Assembly: GCA_022493055.1 (NCBI GenBank)
Contig: CP092781.1
Span: 2,666,001 to 2,730,000, forward strand
From: Staphylococcus roterodami
GTDB taxonomy: Bacteria > Bacillota > Bacilli > Staphylococcales > Staphylococcaceae
DNA length: 64,000 nucleotides
Direction of reading: 5' to 3'
The position numbers and the translations under genes were made by a program. Position 1 is the first letter of the stretch; every line of letters starts with the position of its first letter. The notes beneath the pieces are model-generated. The model worked only from the letters and a program-made list of their open reading frames with translations, was not told the origin of the DNA and made no database searches. Below are positions 9,210 through 20,837 of the stretch, piece after piece.

Positions 9210-9518
9210 TTATCTTAAGAACCAATAATCTTCTTTTTCACCTTTTAAATACGTATAGGGTTCTGGTGTTTGTCCGTTTTCCTTAATGTTGTTATTAATC
9301 ACATCTCTAACATCCCATACTAAATGAATAAAACTTTGTAATTGGTTACCAAAAACACCCAATGGCGCCTTCATTTGCAATACTTTTTCCACTTTGTCTG
9401 TTTTAATATCTAACTTTGTTGCTATATCTTGGACAGTTAATGTCGAAGCTTTAAAATGTGCTTCTAATTCTTCTTGCGTTATGCGACGTTGCTCTTTATT
9501 TAATGACAAATTCCTCAC
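9210..9518 (-). CDS. DUF2316 family protein
   Basis: A 102-residue DUF2316 protein: an N-terminal helix-turn-helix-like stretch (LTVQDIATKLDIKTDKVEKVL), then LGVFGNQLQSFIHLVWDVRDVI and a C-terminal PYTYLKGEKEDYWFL. It could be a small DNA-binding protein; family function is unknown. It is first in the NmrA-VOC operon. The start is uncertain: family members usually begin at the SLNKEQRR segment, which would mean a TTG at 9509. Confidence 0.75.
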   Translation of the reverse strand: MRNLSLNKEQRRITQEELEAHFKASTLTVQDIATKLDIKTDKVEKVLQMKAPLGVFGNQLQSFIHLVWDVRDVINNNIKENGQTPEPYTYLKGEKEDYWFLR

Positions 9519-9555
9519 TCTTTTCTTCAGAATGTATTCTTACATTGCATATAAA

Positions 9556-9584
9556 TTGCTATCCTTTTAATCACGACTTATAAT
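9556..9584 (+). promoter_or_regulatory. Promoter of the TetR-SDR operon
   Basis: TTGCTA (9556-9561), exactly 17-bp spacer, perfect TATAAT (9579-9584), directly followed by the inverted-repeat operator. Confidence 0.7.
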
Positions 9585-9604
9585 AAACGGAGTGTTATCC
9601 GTTT
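9585..9604. promoter_or_regulatory. TetR-type operator (perfect inverted repeat)
   Basis: AAACGGA-N6-TCCGTTT, a perfect 7-bp inverted repeat that begins at the base after the -10 box and covers the predicted transcription start. This is a classic autorepression layout for the TetR protein encoded 32 bases further on. The divergent DUF2316 operon starts 67 bases to the left. Confidence 0.7.
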
Positions 9605-9635
9605 GTCAATTTTAACTATTCAAGAAGGTGAAATA

Positions 9636-10193
9636 ATGCGCAAAGACGCTCAAGAAAACAGACAGCGAATCGAAGAATTAGCACATAAGCTTTTTAGCGA
9701 AGAGGGTGTCGAAAATATTAGTATGAATCGAATAGCCAAAGAATTAGGTATAGGTATGGGAACACTCTATCGACACTTCAAAGATAAAAGTGATTTATGC
9801 TTTTATGTTATTCAAAGAGATCTCGATGTTTTTATGAAACAATTTAAACAAATTAAAGATACCTACCATTCTAAATATGAAGTTATGAAAGCATCGCTTG
9901 ATATGCTTTTGCAATTCAAATTGGACAATAAAGCATTGTTGCATTGTATAGAAGCTGGAAACAATAAATTACGTTTTTACCAAAGTGCATTCTATCAACA
10001 ATTATTCAATTTTTATCATGAATTACTAAAGAGTGATGATGCCAAATTTTCAAGATTCAAAACAGATATGCTATTACAATCCTTATCAACACGCGAATTT
10101 GGATTCCAAATAGAATATCGTCATATTTCAATTGAAATGTATCGAAATTATTTATTAAACATATACTTAGATGAGGTGGAACGTAATGACTAA
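9636..10193 (+). CDS. TetR/AcrR family regulator
   Basis: A 185-residue TetR protein with HTH at about 10-55 (IEELAHKLFSEEG, MNRIAKELGIGMGTLYRHFKDK). The C-terminal domain has no assignment. The start at 9636 is chosen for its AAGGTG site; the longer frame to 9603 would overlap the operator and lacks an SD. It overlaps the next gene by 8 nt (ATGACTAA), so translation is probably coupled. Likely autoregulates through 9585-9604 and controls the downstream SDR-decarboxylase-hydrolase genes and perhaps the divergent operon. Confidence 0.85.
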   Translation: MRKDAQENRQRIEELAHKLFSEEGVENISMNRIAKELGIGMGTLYRHFKDKSDLCFYVIQRDLDVFMKQFKQIKDTYHSKYEVMKASLDMLLQFKLDNKALLHCIEAGNNKLRFYQSAFYQQLFNFYHELLKSDDAKFSRFKTDMLLQSLSTREFGFQIEYRHISIEMYRNYLLNIYLDEVERND

Positions 10194-10890
10194 AATTGTA
10201 TTAATTACAGGTGGAAATAAAGGATTAGGATATGAAAGTGCAAAAGCACTCAAAGCGTTGGGTTATAAAGTATACATTGGTTCACGTAACGATGAACGTG
10301 GTCAACAAGCTTCCCAAAAACTTGGTGTACATTACGTACAATTAGATGTTACAAGCGATTATTCAGTTAAAAACGCTTATAACATGATTGCTGGAAAAGA
10401 AGGACGTCTTGATATATTGATTAATAACGCTGGTATTTCAGGCCAATTTTCAGCACCTTCAGAATTAACACCTCGTGACGTTGAAGAAGTATATCAAACT
10501 AATGTGTTTGGTATCGTTCGAATGATGAATACATTCGTTCCTTTATTAGAAAAATCAGAACAACCTGTTGTTGTCAATGTATCAAGTGGTCTAGGTTCAT
10601 TCGGAATGGTTACTAACCCAGAAACAGCTGAATATAAAGTTAATTCATTAGCTTATTGCTCATCAAAATCAGCAGTCACAATGTTGACTTTACAATATGC
10701 CAAAGGGTTACCAAATATGCAGATCAATGCTGCAGATCCTGGTGCTACAAACACTGATTTAGTTGGCGATTTCAGTAACAATGCTAAACATGTTTCTGAA
10801 GGTATTAAACCTATTATCCAATTAGCAACTATTGATGAAAATGGTCCAACTGGCACATTTATTAATGGTAACGGTGAAATGCCTTGGTAG
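10186..10890 (+). CDS. Short-chain dehydrogenase/reductase
   Basis: A 234-residue classical SDR. GGNKGLGYESAKAL is the cofactor loop (TGxxxGxG type), NNAG follows at about 85, the catalytic Ser is in VVNVSSG, and YCSSK supplies the YxxxK catalytic pair. PGATNTD is the typical post-catalytic turn. An NADP(H) preference is suggested by Arg after the second strand (GSRNDERG). Substrate unknown. SD GAGGTGG precedes the ATG at 10186. It follows the TetR gene with overlap and precedes the decarboxylase gene by 97 bases. Confidence 0.88.
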   Translation: MTKIVLITGGNKGLGYESAKALKALGYKVYIGSRNDERGQQASQKLGVHYVQLDVTSDYSVKNAYNMIAGKEGRLDILINNAGISGQFSAPSELTPRDVEEVYQTNVFGIVRMMNTFVPLLEKSEQPVVVNVSSGLGSFGMVTNPETAEYKVNSLAYCSSKSAVTMLTLQYAKGLPNMQINAADPGATNTDLVGDFSNNAKHVSEGIKPIIQLATIDENGPTGTFINGNGEMPW

Positions 10891-10987
10891 ATTGAACGAT
10901 TGTTATAAAAATCTATCAAAGGGTATTGAAAAATGCTTTAGATATTTATATGCAATTATCATACAAAGCGCTGTGGAGGGGAAATAA

Positions 10988-11998
10988 ATGAAAAGTATCA
11001 CATTCGAAGAACATTATGTTATTGATGAAATCCAAAAAGAGACAATGAATGCAATCACAGCAGACCCTAATGGAGTACCTATGAAAGTGATGTTAGAAGG
11101 ACTTGAGAAAAAAACTGGCTTTACAAATGCCGATGAATTATCCAATCATGATAAACGCATCCAATTCATGGATAATCAAAATGTTCAAATTCAAGTCGTA
11201 TCTTATGGAAATGGATCTCCTTCAAATTTAGTTGGCCAGAAAGCAATTGAATTATGTCAAAAAGCCAATAATCAATTAGCAAACTACATTGCACAATATC
11301 CAGATCGTTTCGTAGGCTTTGCGACACTACCTATCAATGAGCCTGAAGCTGCAGCTCAAGAATTCGAACGCTGTGTAAATGAGTTGGGATTTAAAGGTGC
11401 GCTCATTATGGGGCGTACACAAGACGGTTTTCTTGATCAAGACAAATATGACGTTATCTTTAAAACAGCTGAAGCTTTAGAGGTACCAATTTATTTACAT
11501 CCTGCCCCAGTTAATAGTGATATTTATCAATCTTATTATAAAGGTAATTACCCTGCAGTAACTGCGGCAACATTTGCTTGCTTTGGCTATGGTTGGCATA
11601 TTGATGTTGGTATCCATGCAATACATTTAGTGTTATCTGGTATTTTTGACCGTTACCCTAAATTAAATATCATCATTGGGCATTGGGGTGAATTTATCCC
11701 ATTCTTCATAGAACGTATGGATGAAGCTTTACTTGCTGATCACTTAAATCACCCTATCAGCTATTATTTTAAAAACAACTTTTATATCACACCGAGTGGT
11801 ATGTTAACAAAACCGCAGTTTGATCTAGTAAAAAAAGAAGTAGGTATTGATAGAATTCTTTATGCTGCTGATTATCCATATATCGAACCTGAGAAATTAG
11901 GTTTATTTTTAGATGAACTTTGTTTAACAGATGAAGAAAAAGAGAAAATAAGTTATACAAATGGTGCTAAATTATTAGGTTTATCATCTAACAATTAA
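10988..11998 (+). CDS. Amidohydrolase-2 family metal-dependent decarboxylase-like protein
   Basis: A 336-residue TIM-barrel protein of the amidohydrolase-related family (COG2159). The N-terminal FEEHYV motif, YLHPAP, IIGHWGE and AADYP match the metal and catalytic positions of non-oxidative aromatic acid decarboxylases (gamma-resorcylate and 2,3-dihydroxybenzoate type, where Glu/His near the N-terminus, a middle His and a late Asp bind the metal). A hydrolase acting on a lactone remains possible. SD GGAGGGGAAATAA precedes ATG. The gene sits between the SDR and the alpha/beta hydrolase genes, suggesting one catabolic or detoxification route for a small aromatic or cyclic compound. Confidence 0.78.
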   Translation: MKSITFEEHYVIDEIQKETMNAITADPNGVPMKVMLEGLEKKTGFTNADELSNHDKRIQFMDNQNVQIQVVSYGNGSPSNLVGQKAIELCQKANNQLANYIAQYPDRFVGFATLPINEPEAAAQEFERCVNELGFKGALIMGRTQDGFLDQDKYDVIFKTAEALEVPIYLHPAPVNSDIYQSYYKGNYPAVTAATFACFGYGWHIDVGIHAIHLVLSGIFDRYPKLNIIIGHWGEFIPFFIERMDEALLADHLNHPISYYFKNNFYITPSGMLTKPQFDLVKKEVGIDRILYAADYPYIEPEKLGLFLDELCLTDEEKEKISYTNGAKLLGLSSNN

Positions 11999-12847
<849 letters not shown>

Positions 12848-12869
12848 TCAATAGGTTCTCTGATAAAAC

Positions 12870-12920
12870 AGCTTGGACAGTTTTCAAAATTTTTTTGATG
12901 ACTGCCCAAGCTTATTTTTT
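12870..12920 (+). terminator. Terminator of TetR-SDR operon
   Basis: AGCTTGG-CAGT pairs with ACTG-CCAAGCT, followed by TTATTTTTTG. It closes the four-gene operon and lies between convergent transcription units. Confidence 0.8.
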
Positions 12921-12992
12921 GTTTACGCTTAAACGTTCAAATTAACTTGTTATTATAAATGATGGCATACTTATTATTATCCACCATCAACA

Positions 12993-13883
12993 TTACTGTT
13001 CTAAACATTGATAGTCTTCTTTTGAAATGCCTTTTCCTATAAGTACTATATACTCGGGTACTTTTTTCGAAAATGCCATAGGTGTTAATTCATATTGCCC
13101 TTGTGTAAATTGAATGAGATACGTATGTGTGGTGTCTTGGAATGTCATAAATCCTTTCAACCTATAAATATGAGACGGAAGGCATGCTAAACGTTCTATA
13201 AATTCAGCTTTTGTACATTTGACTGGTGATTGTACAAATTGATGATTAATCATTTGATGTAACGACTTATGTTTATTGTCAGAAGTTACTGTCATTTGGC
13301 CAACTGATATTGGCAAAGTGACTCTGCCATGCATACCAACTTGTATATCAGCATCTGGATTAATTACTTCTAAATCTTTTAAAAGTTTGCTCGTCGTATC
13401 AACATCTGCTGAATCTATTTTATTAACAAATAAGACAGAACAATATGCTAATTGTTCATAAAATAAGCCTTGAATGTCTTTTGGAAATGATTTTATGTGT
13501 TTATACATGCTTGCGTCTACAACACCAATCATATGTGTAATTGTTGTAAACGGAGCTAAAATAGGCGTTAAACAAGCATCTAAAACAGAGACCGGTTCTG
13601 CAATCCCACTACATTCAATAAATACAATGTCTGGTTGCTCTTTTAAATATAATTGATGTAACTGTTCTGATACATCTGCTTTCATAGCACAACAGATACA
13701 CCCCTCTGTCAGTTCACTTAAAGGTATGTCTTCAGATACTAAGGCACCATCAACACTCATTTTCCCAAATTCATTCATGATGACTGCTGGTTTCAGCGAT
13801 TCCTTTAATGATTCAGCGAGCAAGTGATTTAAGACAGTCGTTTTACCGCCACCTAAAAACCCACCTATAACAACTATTTTCAT
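12993..13883 (-). CDS. COG0523/CobW family GTPase, putative metallochaperone
   Basis: A 296-residue G3E-family P-loop GTPase. GGFLGGGKTTVLNHLL at residues 7-22 is the Walker A, EGCICCAM (about 60-67) carries the CxCC metal-binding motif that defines COG0523, IECSGIAEP is the switch/Walker B region, and VNKID the base-specificity motif. The C-terminal CobW_C domain (about 215-296) is short. COG0523 proteins deliver or manage zinc, nickel or cobalt, and many zinc-related members are Zur-repressed. It is the third gene after the FeoB-like permease, 100 bases downstream with SD GAGGAGAG and no terminator between. The Zur box at 16467 makes a zinc role likely. Confidence 0.88.
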   Translation of the reverse strand: MKIVVIGGFLGGGKTTVLNHLLAESLKESLKPAVIMNEFGKMSVDGALVSEDIPLSELTEGCICCAMKADVSEQLHQLYLKEQPDIVFIECSGIAEPVSVLDACLTPILAPFTTITHMIGVVDASMYKHIKSFPKDIQGLFYEQLAYCSVLFVNKIDSADVDTTSKLLKDLEVINPDADIQVGMHGRVTLPISVGQMTVTSDNKHKSLHQMINHQFVQSPVKCTKAEFIERLACLPSHIYRLKGFMTFQDTTHTYLIQFTQGQYELTPMAFSKKVPEYIVLIGKGISKEDYQCLEQ

Positions 13884-13982
13884 CTGCGACTCTCCTCTTA
13901 TACTTCATATGAATAGAATATTCCAAGATAGATTTTCTATTGACTGACAAGACTCTATAATCAGTTATAGTTCATTTCTTTT

Positions 13983-16435
<2,453 letters not shown>

Positions 16436-16466
16436 TCAATGGTCTATTTCAAGTTATTGTTTTTTG

Positions 16467-16497
16467 TTTATAAATCGTAATAATTTCGATTTATAAA
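16467..16497 (-). promoter_or_regulatory. Zur box upstream of the oxidoreductase-FeoB-like-CobW operon
   Basis: Perfect 11-bp arms TTTATAAATCG and CGATTTATAAA separated by 9 nt. The core matches the B. subtilis-type Zur consensus AAATCGTAATNATTACGATTT at all but one position (TAATAATTT in the middle instead of TAATNATTA). It sits 44-74 bases before the ATG at 16423 and overlaps the likely promoter, so zinc-dependent repression is predicted. Confidence 0.85.
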
Positions 16498-16530
16498 GTA
16501 TAGACCTATCCTCGAGAAATTTCAATATTA

Positions 16531-16579
16531 AAAGAAAAACTTCCGTTATTGTAGAGAATTCATCTACATTTCGGAAGTT
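16531..16579 (-). terminator. Terminator between T7SS cassette and Zur operon
   Basis: AACTTCCG (16538-16545) pairs with CGGAAGTT (16572-16579), with an inner GTAGA/TCTAC pair, followed on the minus strand by TTTTTCTTTT. It separates the upstream DUF4176 cassette from the Zur-controlled promoter. Confidence 0.8.
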
Positions 16580-16654
16580 GGCTTGCGGGATTTTATTAAA
16601 TTTAAGGATGCTACGATACGTTCAATTGATTGCGAATGACATTTATTAGAGCCT

Positions 16655-16690
16655 AGAACATTTATTTATGTCCCAGATTCTTACACATTA
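16655..16690. repeat. Fragment of a dispersed intergenic repeat
   Basis: The minus strand reads AATCTGGGACATAAATAAAT. TGGGACATAAAT-type segments are scattered in staphylococcal intergenic regions (from memory), and a related TGATGTCCCAGAATC occurs near 20670. No gene remnant is visible. Confidence 0.4.
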
Positions 16691-16778
16691 GACACAGCTC
16701 ATGTGTACTTATAAAGTAGACATACATGTGTAAAGCTCATGCATAAGAAATACTAATTTCCATAGATAAAGTATTTCT

Positions 16779-17075
16779 TTATTGTTGTGTAACTTCTCCA
16801 CGTTGTATATCACTATCCAAATTTTGTTTCATATTATCAAACAACTCTTGAAATCTATCCTCATCTTGATCAGAATAACCTTTAAAAATAACTGAATCTA
16901 TATTTTCTTCGTTAAAATAATAAATTTCATCTTCCACAACACCAATGGGATATTTACATGCAGAATAGTCAAACATATACTTTTGATTTTCAATTTCTAC
17001 AATTGGTCCTCTATTAATAATCATTAACTTTTGCGAACCTTCTTTTAAATAAATAATGCTTCCTATTGTTTCCAT
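16779..17075 (-). CDS. DUF4176 protein, LXG effector chaperone (Lcp) family
   Basis: A 98-residue cytosolic protein of the DUF4176 family: GSIIYLKEGSQKLMIINRG near the N-terminus, then YPIGVVEDEIYYFNEENID and an acidic C-terminal helix. In streptococci DUF4176 proteins (Lcp) bind LXG toxins and help present them to the type VII secretion system. It overlaps the upstream coiled-coil gene by 13 nt with SD GGAGGAAAATAA inside that gene. No LXG toxin follows: transcription meets a terminator and then an unrelated operon. Confidence 0.82.
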   Translation of the reverse strand: METIGSIIYLKEGSQKLMIINRGPIVEIENQKYMFDYSACKYPIGVVEDEIYYFNEENIDSVIFKGYSDQDEDRFQELFDNMKQNLDSDIQRGEVTQQ

Positions 17076-17434
17076 TTATTTTCCTCCATTGTCACCGTCT
17101 CAATTTCAACATTCCTTCGCATTTCCAAGTCAATCATCTCTTCTTCCGCTTTACGAATGCCATTTTGAATTTGCTGTTGTTGCTCGTATAACGCTTCCGT
17201 TGAACGTCGTTTCGCAAAATGAAATTCATCATGGAACTGTTCCATACGACTAGACATATTACTGCTATGATAACGGTCACCTAAATGTTGATATAATTGT
17301 TCTATCGAATGATTAAGCTCATCACTTTCATTTATCAAAGCTTTAACCTCTTGCTTTTCGTCATATAAGTCATCCATTTGCTTATGTTTCGCTGTGATTA
17401 TTTTATTGATTTCAGCAAGTTTATTAGACATCAT
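17063..17434 (-). CDS. Coiled-coil protein, probable DUF3958/Lap2-type T7SS targeting factor
   Basis: A 123-residue highly charged protein predicted to be two long helices (about 2-50 and 65-118), with no signal peptide or membrane segment. Its size, heptad-like pattern and position between a DUF3130 and a DUF4176 gene match the DUF3958 (Lap2) helical partner of LXG effectors, a WXG100-like hairpin. DUF5082 (YwqH-like) is the alternative name for a similar protein. It starts 11 bases after the preceding stop. Confidence 0.65.
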   Translation of the reverse strand: MMSNKLAEINKIITAKHKQMDDLYDEKQEVKALINESDELNHSIEQLYQHLGDRYHSSNMSSRMEQFHDEFHFAKRRSTEALYEQQQQIQNGIRKAEEEMIDLEMRRNVEIETVTMEENKWKQ

Positions 17435-17445
17435 TTCACCACGTT

Positions 17446-17724
17446 TTAATTTTTGCTAATTTCATTACCAATCATTACGTCTGTTTGATTAAATTCTTCG
17501 CCAACTTTTTGTATACTATCGCTCGCATTTCTTATTGCTTCAGCAACAGATTGATTCTTACTAATCAAATCGTCTATCACACTGTGAGCATTATTATTTC
17601 CACTTACTGTTGTACTTTCATCTTTATCCGGTTTCGACACATTATTACATGTTTCAACAGCACTTTTAATAGACGATGATGCACTATTGGTCTTGAAAAT
17701 ATCACTTTGAACTGTACTCATCAT
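17446..17724 (-). CDS. TIGR04197/DUF3130 type VII secretion-associated protein (Lap1-type)
   Basis: A 92-residue WXG100-like helical protein. The central TTVSGNNNAHSVIDDL and the C-terminal VGEEFNQTD are the signatures of the SACOL2603/TIGR04197 (DUF3130) family. Members pair with DUF3958 proteins to form a composite secretion signal with the LXG domain. First gene of the cassette, SD AGAGGTG before ATGATG. The canonical Trp-Xaa-Gly is absent, as expected for this family. Confidence 0.85.
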   Translation of the reverse strand: MMSTVQSDIFKTNSASSSIKSAVETCNNVSKPDKDESTTVSGNNNAHSVIDDLISKNQSVAEAIRNASDSIQKVGEEFNQTDVMIGNEISKN

Positions 17725-17969
17725 TTACACCTCTTCCCATTTAAATTATTTAAAAATTATTAGAAATTGTATCAATATATGATGTTCAAACTTTCAATTA
17801 TACTTAAATATTGTTTTATGATTATATTCAAATTTATTGTATCAATAAATATGTATCATTCCCAGAATTTTATTGGACGAAAAGTTAGAAAATCACTTTT
17901 ATTGCAACTCAACCTTGTTTTGCATTACAGAAATTAGCGCTAGAGATTAAAATTTTATTTTCCAGCAAT

Positions 17970-18032
17970 AAAAAAGCACAAATATTTTTATTGAGGCAGC
18001 TGTATCGCTTCTCATTGTAAAAATATCTGTGC
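17970..18032 (-). terminator. Terminator of the kinase-like gene
   Basis: GCACAAATATTTTT (17976-17989) pairs with AAAAATATCTGTGC (18019-18032), with a T tract on the minus strand. Confidence 0.8.
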
Positions 18033-18060
18033 ATATTATTATCTCAATCTAACGTCTTAA

Positions 18061-18927
18061 CTAACTTGTTGTACCTTGTAAAATCTTATCCATAGAATGC
18101 GCAACACTATCACGGTACATCTCACCAAATTTCAATAAATGCACCATCAATAAATATAAACGATAAAATTCAAGTCTATAGGATGCACCTTTTGCGAGTG
18201 GATAATGTTTATTATAAGCATCATAAAATTCGCTCGTAAAACCACCAAATACCGTTGTAATACCAATATCAAATTCTCTGTCACCATATAATGGTGCTGG
18301 ATCAAATAATGCGGGACGTCCATCTTGTAAAAACATATAATTACCGCCCCATAAATCACCATGTAATAAAGACGGTTTACTTTGATGATTTTCTAATTCC
18401 GCCACAATTTGACTTCGCACTTTGTCATATACTTTGATATCGTTGGTATCCCATAGCCCTCTATTTAGCAACTCTTCTTTCAAATGATCCAAGCGTTTAT
18501 CGACAAAAATGGTACGCCAATCATCTTGCCAATGATTATCAAAAGAAATATCGCCACCTTCATAAGGTAATGAGAATCCAAATTTTCCTTCTTCTTGTTG
18601 CTGACTGTGTAATTGAGCTACTAGTTGCCCTAATTGACGTTGACTCCCTGAAGTCCCTTCTTCTAAATACGTCATCACTAAATACGCATCACCGTTAACT
18701 TCGCCACTTGCAATCACTCTAGGTGCCGTGATACCTGCACGCTCAAATTCATTTAAACCTGCAATTTCTGCAGCATAAAATGATTCTTTACGCCCACGTT
18801 GAACAAGTAAGAAAAATGTATCCGTGTCTGTTTCGACTCGATATGCTTCGTTTACATCACCACCACTCACTGGTGAAATCTCTTTAATATCTTTTAAAGG
18901 TAAATGCTCTAACCATTGTTCATTCAT
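18061..18927 (-). CDS. Fructosamine kinase family protein
   Basis: A 288-residue protein-kinase-like fold protein of the fructosamine/ketosamine-3-kinase family, predicted to phosphorylate Amadori-type glycated amines and so promote deglycation. An N-terminal lobe Gly loop (SGGDVNEAYRVET), the catalytic loop LLHGDLWGGNYMF near 200 (HGDxxxxN) and FDPAPLYGDREFDIG near 220 (metal-binding DPA) are visible. The start at 18927 follows GGAAGGTG; the frame could extend 5 codons to a TTG without support. Monocistronic. Confidence 0.85.
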   Translation of the reverse strand: MNEQWLEHLPLKDIKEISPVSGGDVNEAYRVETDTDTFFLLVQRGRKESFYAAEIAGLNEFERAGITAPRVIASGEVNGDAYLVMTYLEEGTSGSQRQLGQLVAQLHSQQQEEGKFGFSLPYEGGDISFDNHWQDDWRTIFVDKRLDHLKEELLNRGLWDTNDIKVYDKVRSQIVAELENHQSKPSLLHGDLWGGNYMFLQDGRPALFDPAPLYGDREFDIGITTVFGGFTSEFYDAYNKHYPLAKGASYRLEFYRLYLLMVHLLKFGEMYRDSVAHSMDKILQGTTS

Positions 18928-19144
18928 ACAAACACCTTCCAATCTACTTACTTTATACTATAATATTGCCTAATTAGGATGATTTAATCTCAAAAACGTT
19001 ATTCAAACTTGCGTCAATTTTCAAAACTTTTTAGTTTTAACTAGGAAATTATGTAGGGAAATGCTAGTCTATTAAAAGAATATATTTCACATATATTAAG
19101 TTGAGGATAGTAAGCCTCAAATATAATGAAATAGGAGCATACTC

Positions 19145-20209
19145 ATGTATAAATTAATTAAACCTTTCTTATTCAAAATCGAACCCGAAAAAGCACACGG
19201 ACTAACTATCGATGCATTAAAAATGTTACAAAAGTTTCCGGTTTTATTCCCAGTCGTCGATAAACTATTTACTTATAAGAATCCAACGTTATCACAAACG
19301 ATACAAGGTAATACGTACGACAATCCAATTGGCTTAGCAGCTGGTTTCGACAAATCTTGCGAAGTACCAAAAGCGTTGGAACACCTTGGATTCGGTGCTT
19401 TAGAATTAGGTGGTATCACACCTAAACCTCAACCGGGTAACCCTCAACCACGCATGTTTAGATTATTAGAAGATGATGCCTTGATAAATCGAATGGGCTT
19501 CAATAATATTGGTATGAACAAAGCACTAAGTCATTTGCGTAAAAATGCTTATCAAGTACCTGTTGGTATCAATGTTGGTGTGAATAAAATGACACCTTAT
19601 GAAGCGCGTTATCAAGATTATATAAAGGTTATTGATACGTTTAAACACGACGTTTCATTTTTCACAGTCAATATCAGTTCTCCAAATACTGAAAATCTTC
19701 AAAACTTCCATGATAAAGATGAATTTTCAATGTTATGCCAAGCTTTAACAACATTTAAAAAACAACATGATGTAACAGTGCCAATTTATTTAAAGCTGAC
19801 GTCTGATATGGACTTCGATGGCTTAAAAGCACTATTACCGGCGATTACTGAAACATTTGACGGTGTCATCTTAGCAAACACAACGCGACAACGAGATGGT
19901 TTATCTTCTGCTAATAAAGTCGAAGAAGGCGGTTTGAGTGGTCGTCCATTATTTGAACGTAATTTAAAATTGATTAAGTATGCTTATCAGCAAACAAATG
20001 GTGAATTTTTAATTATAGGTACAGGCGGCGTATTCAGTACTGAAGATGCAATCAAAATGATGCGTCACGGTGCGTCACTTATTCAAATTTATTCATCACT
20101 TGTTATTGAAGGACCAGGTTTAACTAAGAAAATGAACAAAGGCATCGCACGTTACTTAAAAGATCATCATTTTGACAATGTTAGTGACATTATTGGGCTA
20201 GATGCTTAA
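19145..20209 (+). CDS. pyrD: Dihydroorotate dehydrogenase (quinone), class 2
   Basis: A 354-residue membrane-associated flavoenzyme that oxidises dihydroorotate to orotate with quinone in pyrimidine synthesis. The N-terminal helix (about 1-40) expected to reach the quinone is present, as in class 2. FMN/substrate motifs are AAGFDKSCEVP, GGITPKPQPGNPQPR, RMGFNNIGM, NISSPNTENL, and IGTGGVFSTEDA near the phosphate site. The catalytic Ser typical of class 2 is likely the Ser in NISSPN. SD AGGAGCATACTC before the ATG. It lies apart from any other pyr gene in the window. Confidence 0.95.
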   Translation: MYKLIKPFLFKIEPEKAHGLTIDALKMLQKFPVLFPVVDKLFTYKNPTLSQTIQGNTYDNPIGLAAGFDKSCEVPKALEHLGFGALELGGITPKPQPGNPQPRMFRLLEDDALINRMGFNNIGMNKALSHLRKNAYQVPVGINVGVNKMTPYEARYQDYIKVIDTFKHDVSFFTVNISSPNTENLQNFHDKDEFSMLCQALTTFKKQHDVTVPIYLKLTSDMDFDGLKALLPAITETFDGVILANTTRQRDGLSSANKVEEGGLSGRPLFERNLKLIKYAYQQTNGEFLIIGTGGVFSTEDAIKMMRHGASLIQIYSSLVIEGPGLTKKMNKGIARYLKDHHFDNVSDIIGLDA

Positions 20210-20363
20210 CCCAACGTAGTCAAATGATGCTTTAAAACTTGCTGAATCGTCTTATTAAAATTATGATATAACTCAAGAAGATATATTTATCACCATTTTT
20301 TAAAATAATGGCTTAAATATCATATATCATTAAATATAGCGTTTTATAACGGAGGCGTTTGTT

Positions 20364-20639
20364 ATGGCTAAAGAAACAGATAATAAAAAAACAGTAGCGA
20401 CTTCTGACAACAAAGACAAACAGCAACAAAATCAAACTGAAGAAGATGAACGTCAAGGTTTAAATGGTTATCGTAAAACAGATCTTGATTTAGAAATTGA
20501 GCAAGAGCTACGTGAAATGATGAAAACAGGTGAAAATGAAACGAAAAACGACTACAAAAAGTTTAAAGTTTTTTCTCTTATTTCAACACTTGTCATTGTC
20601 ATTTTAGCAATTATACGATTTGTTCATAAAATGATGTAA
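20364..20639 (+). CDS. Small tail-anchored hypothetical protein
   Basis: A 91-residue protein not assigned to a function. The first 60 residues are very hydrophilic (Lys/Asp/Gln/Glu-rich), including RQGLNGYRKTDLDLEIEQEL. One hydrophobic helix at about 68-86 (FSLISTLVIVILAIIRF) makes it C-terminally membrane anchored with the bulk in the cytoplasm. A good SD (ACGGAGGCG) supports expression. It follows pyrD by 154 bases and has its own terminator. Confidence 0.75.
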   Translation: MAKETDNKKTVATSDNKDKQQQNQTEEDERQGLNGYRKTDLDLEIEQELREMMKTGENETKNDYKKFKVFSLISTLVIVILAIIRFVHKMM

Positions 20640-20726
20640 CCTATGCCATTATAGAAACTGCGACAATGATTGATGTCCCAGAATCCGGTTATTCATCATA
20701 GCAACAATATATACGATTATATAAAT

Positions 20727-20778
20727 AACCCGAGATTTTAGTATGATTTATTTCACTAAAGTCTCGGGTTTCTATTTG
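20727..20778 (+). terminator. Terminator after the 91-aa gene
   Basis: AACCCGAGA pairs with TCTCGGGTT, extended by TTTAGT/ACTAAA, followed by TTCTATTT. Confidence 0.85.
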
Positions 20779-20837
20779 ATGATTTTTAATGGGGCATGGC
20801 TTGCATATGCGCCTGACTTTTATCTCATTTCCAATGA

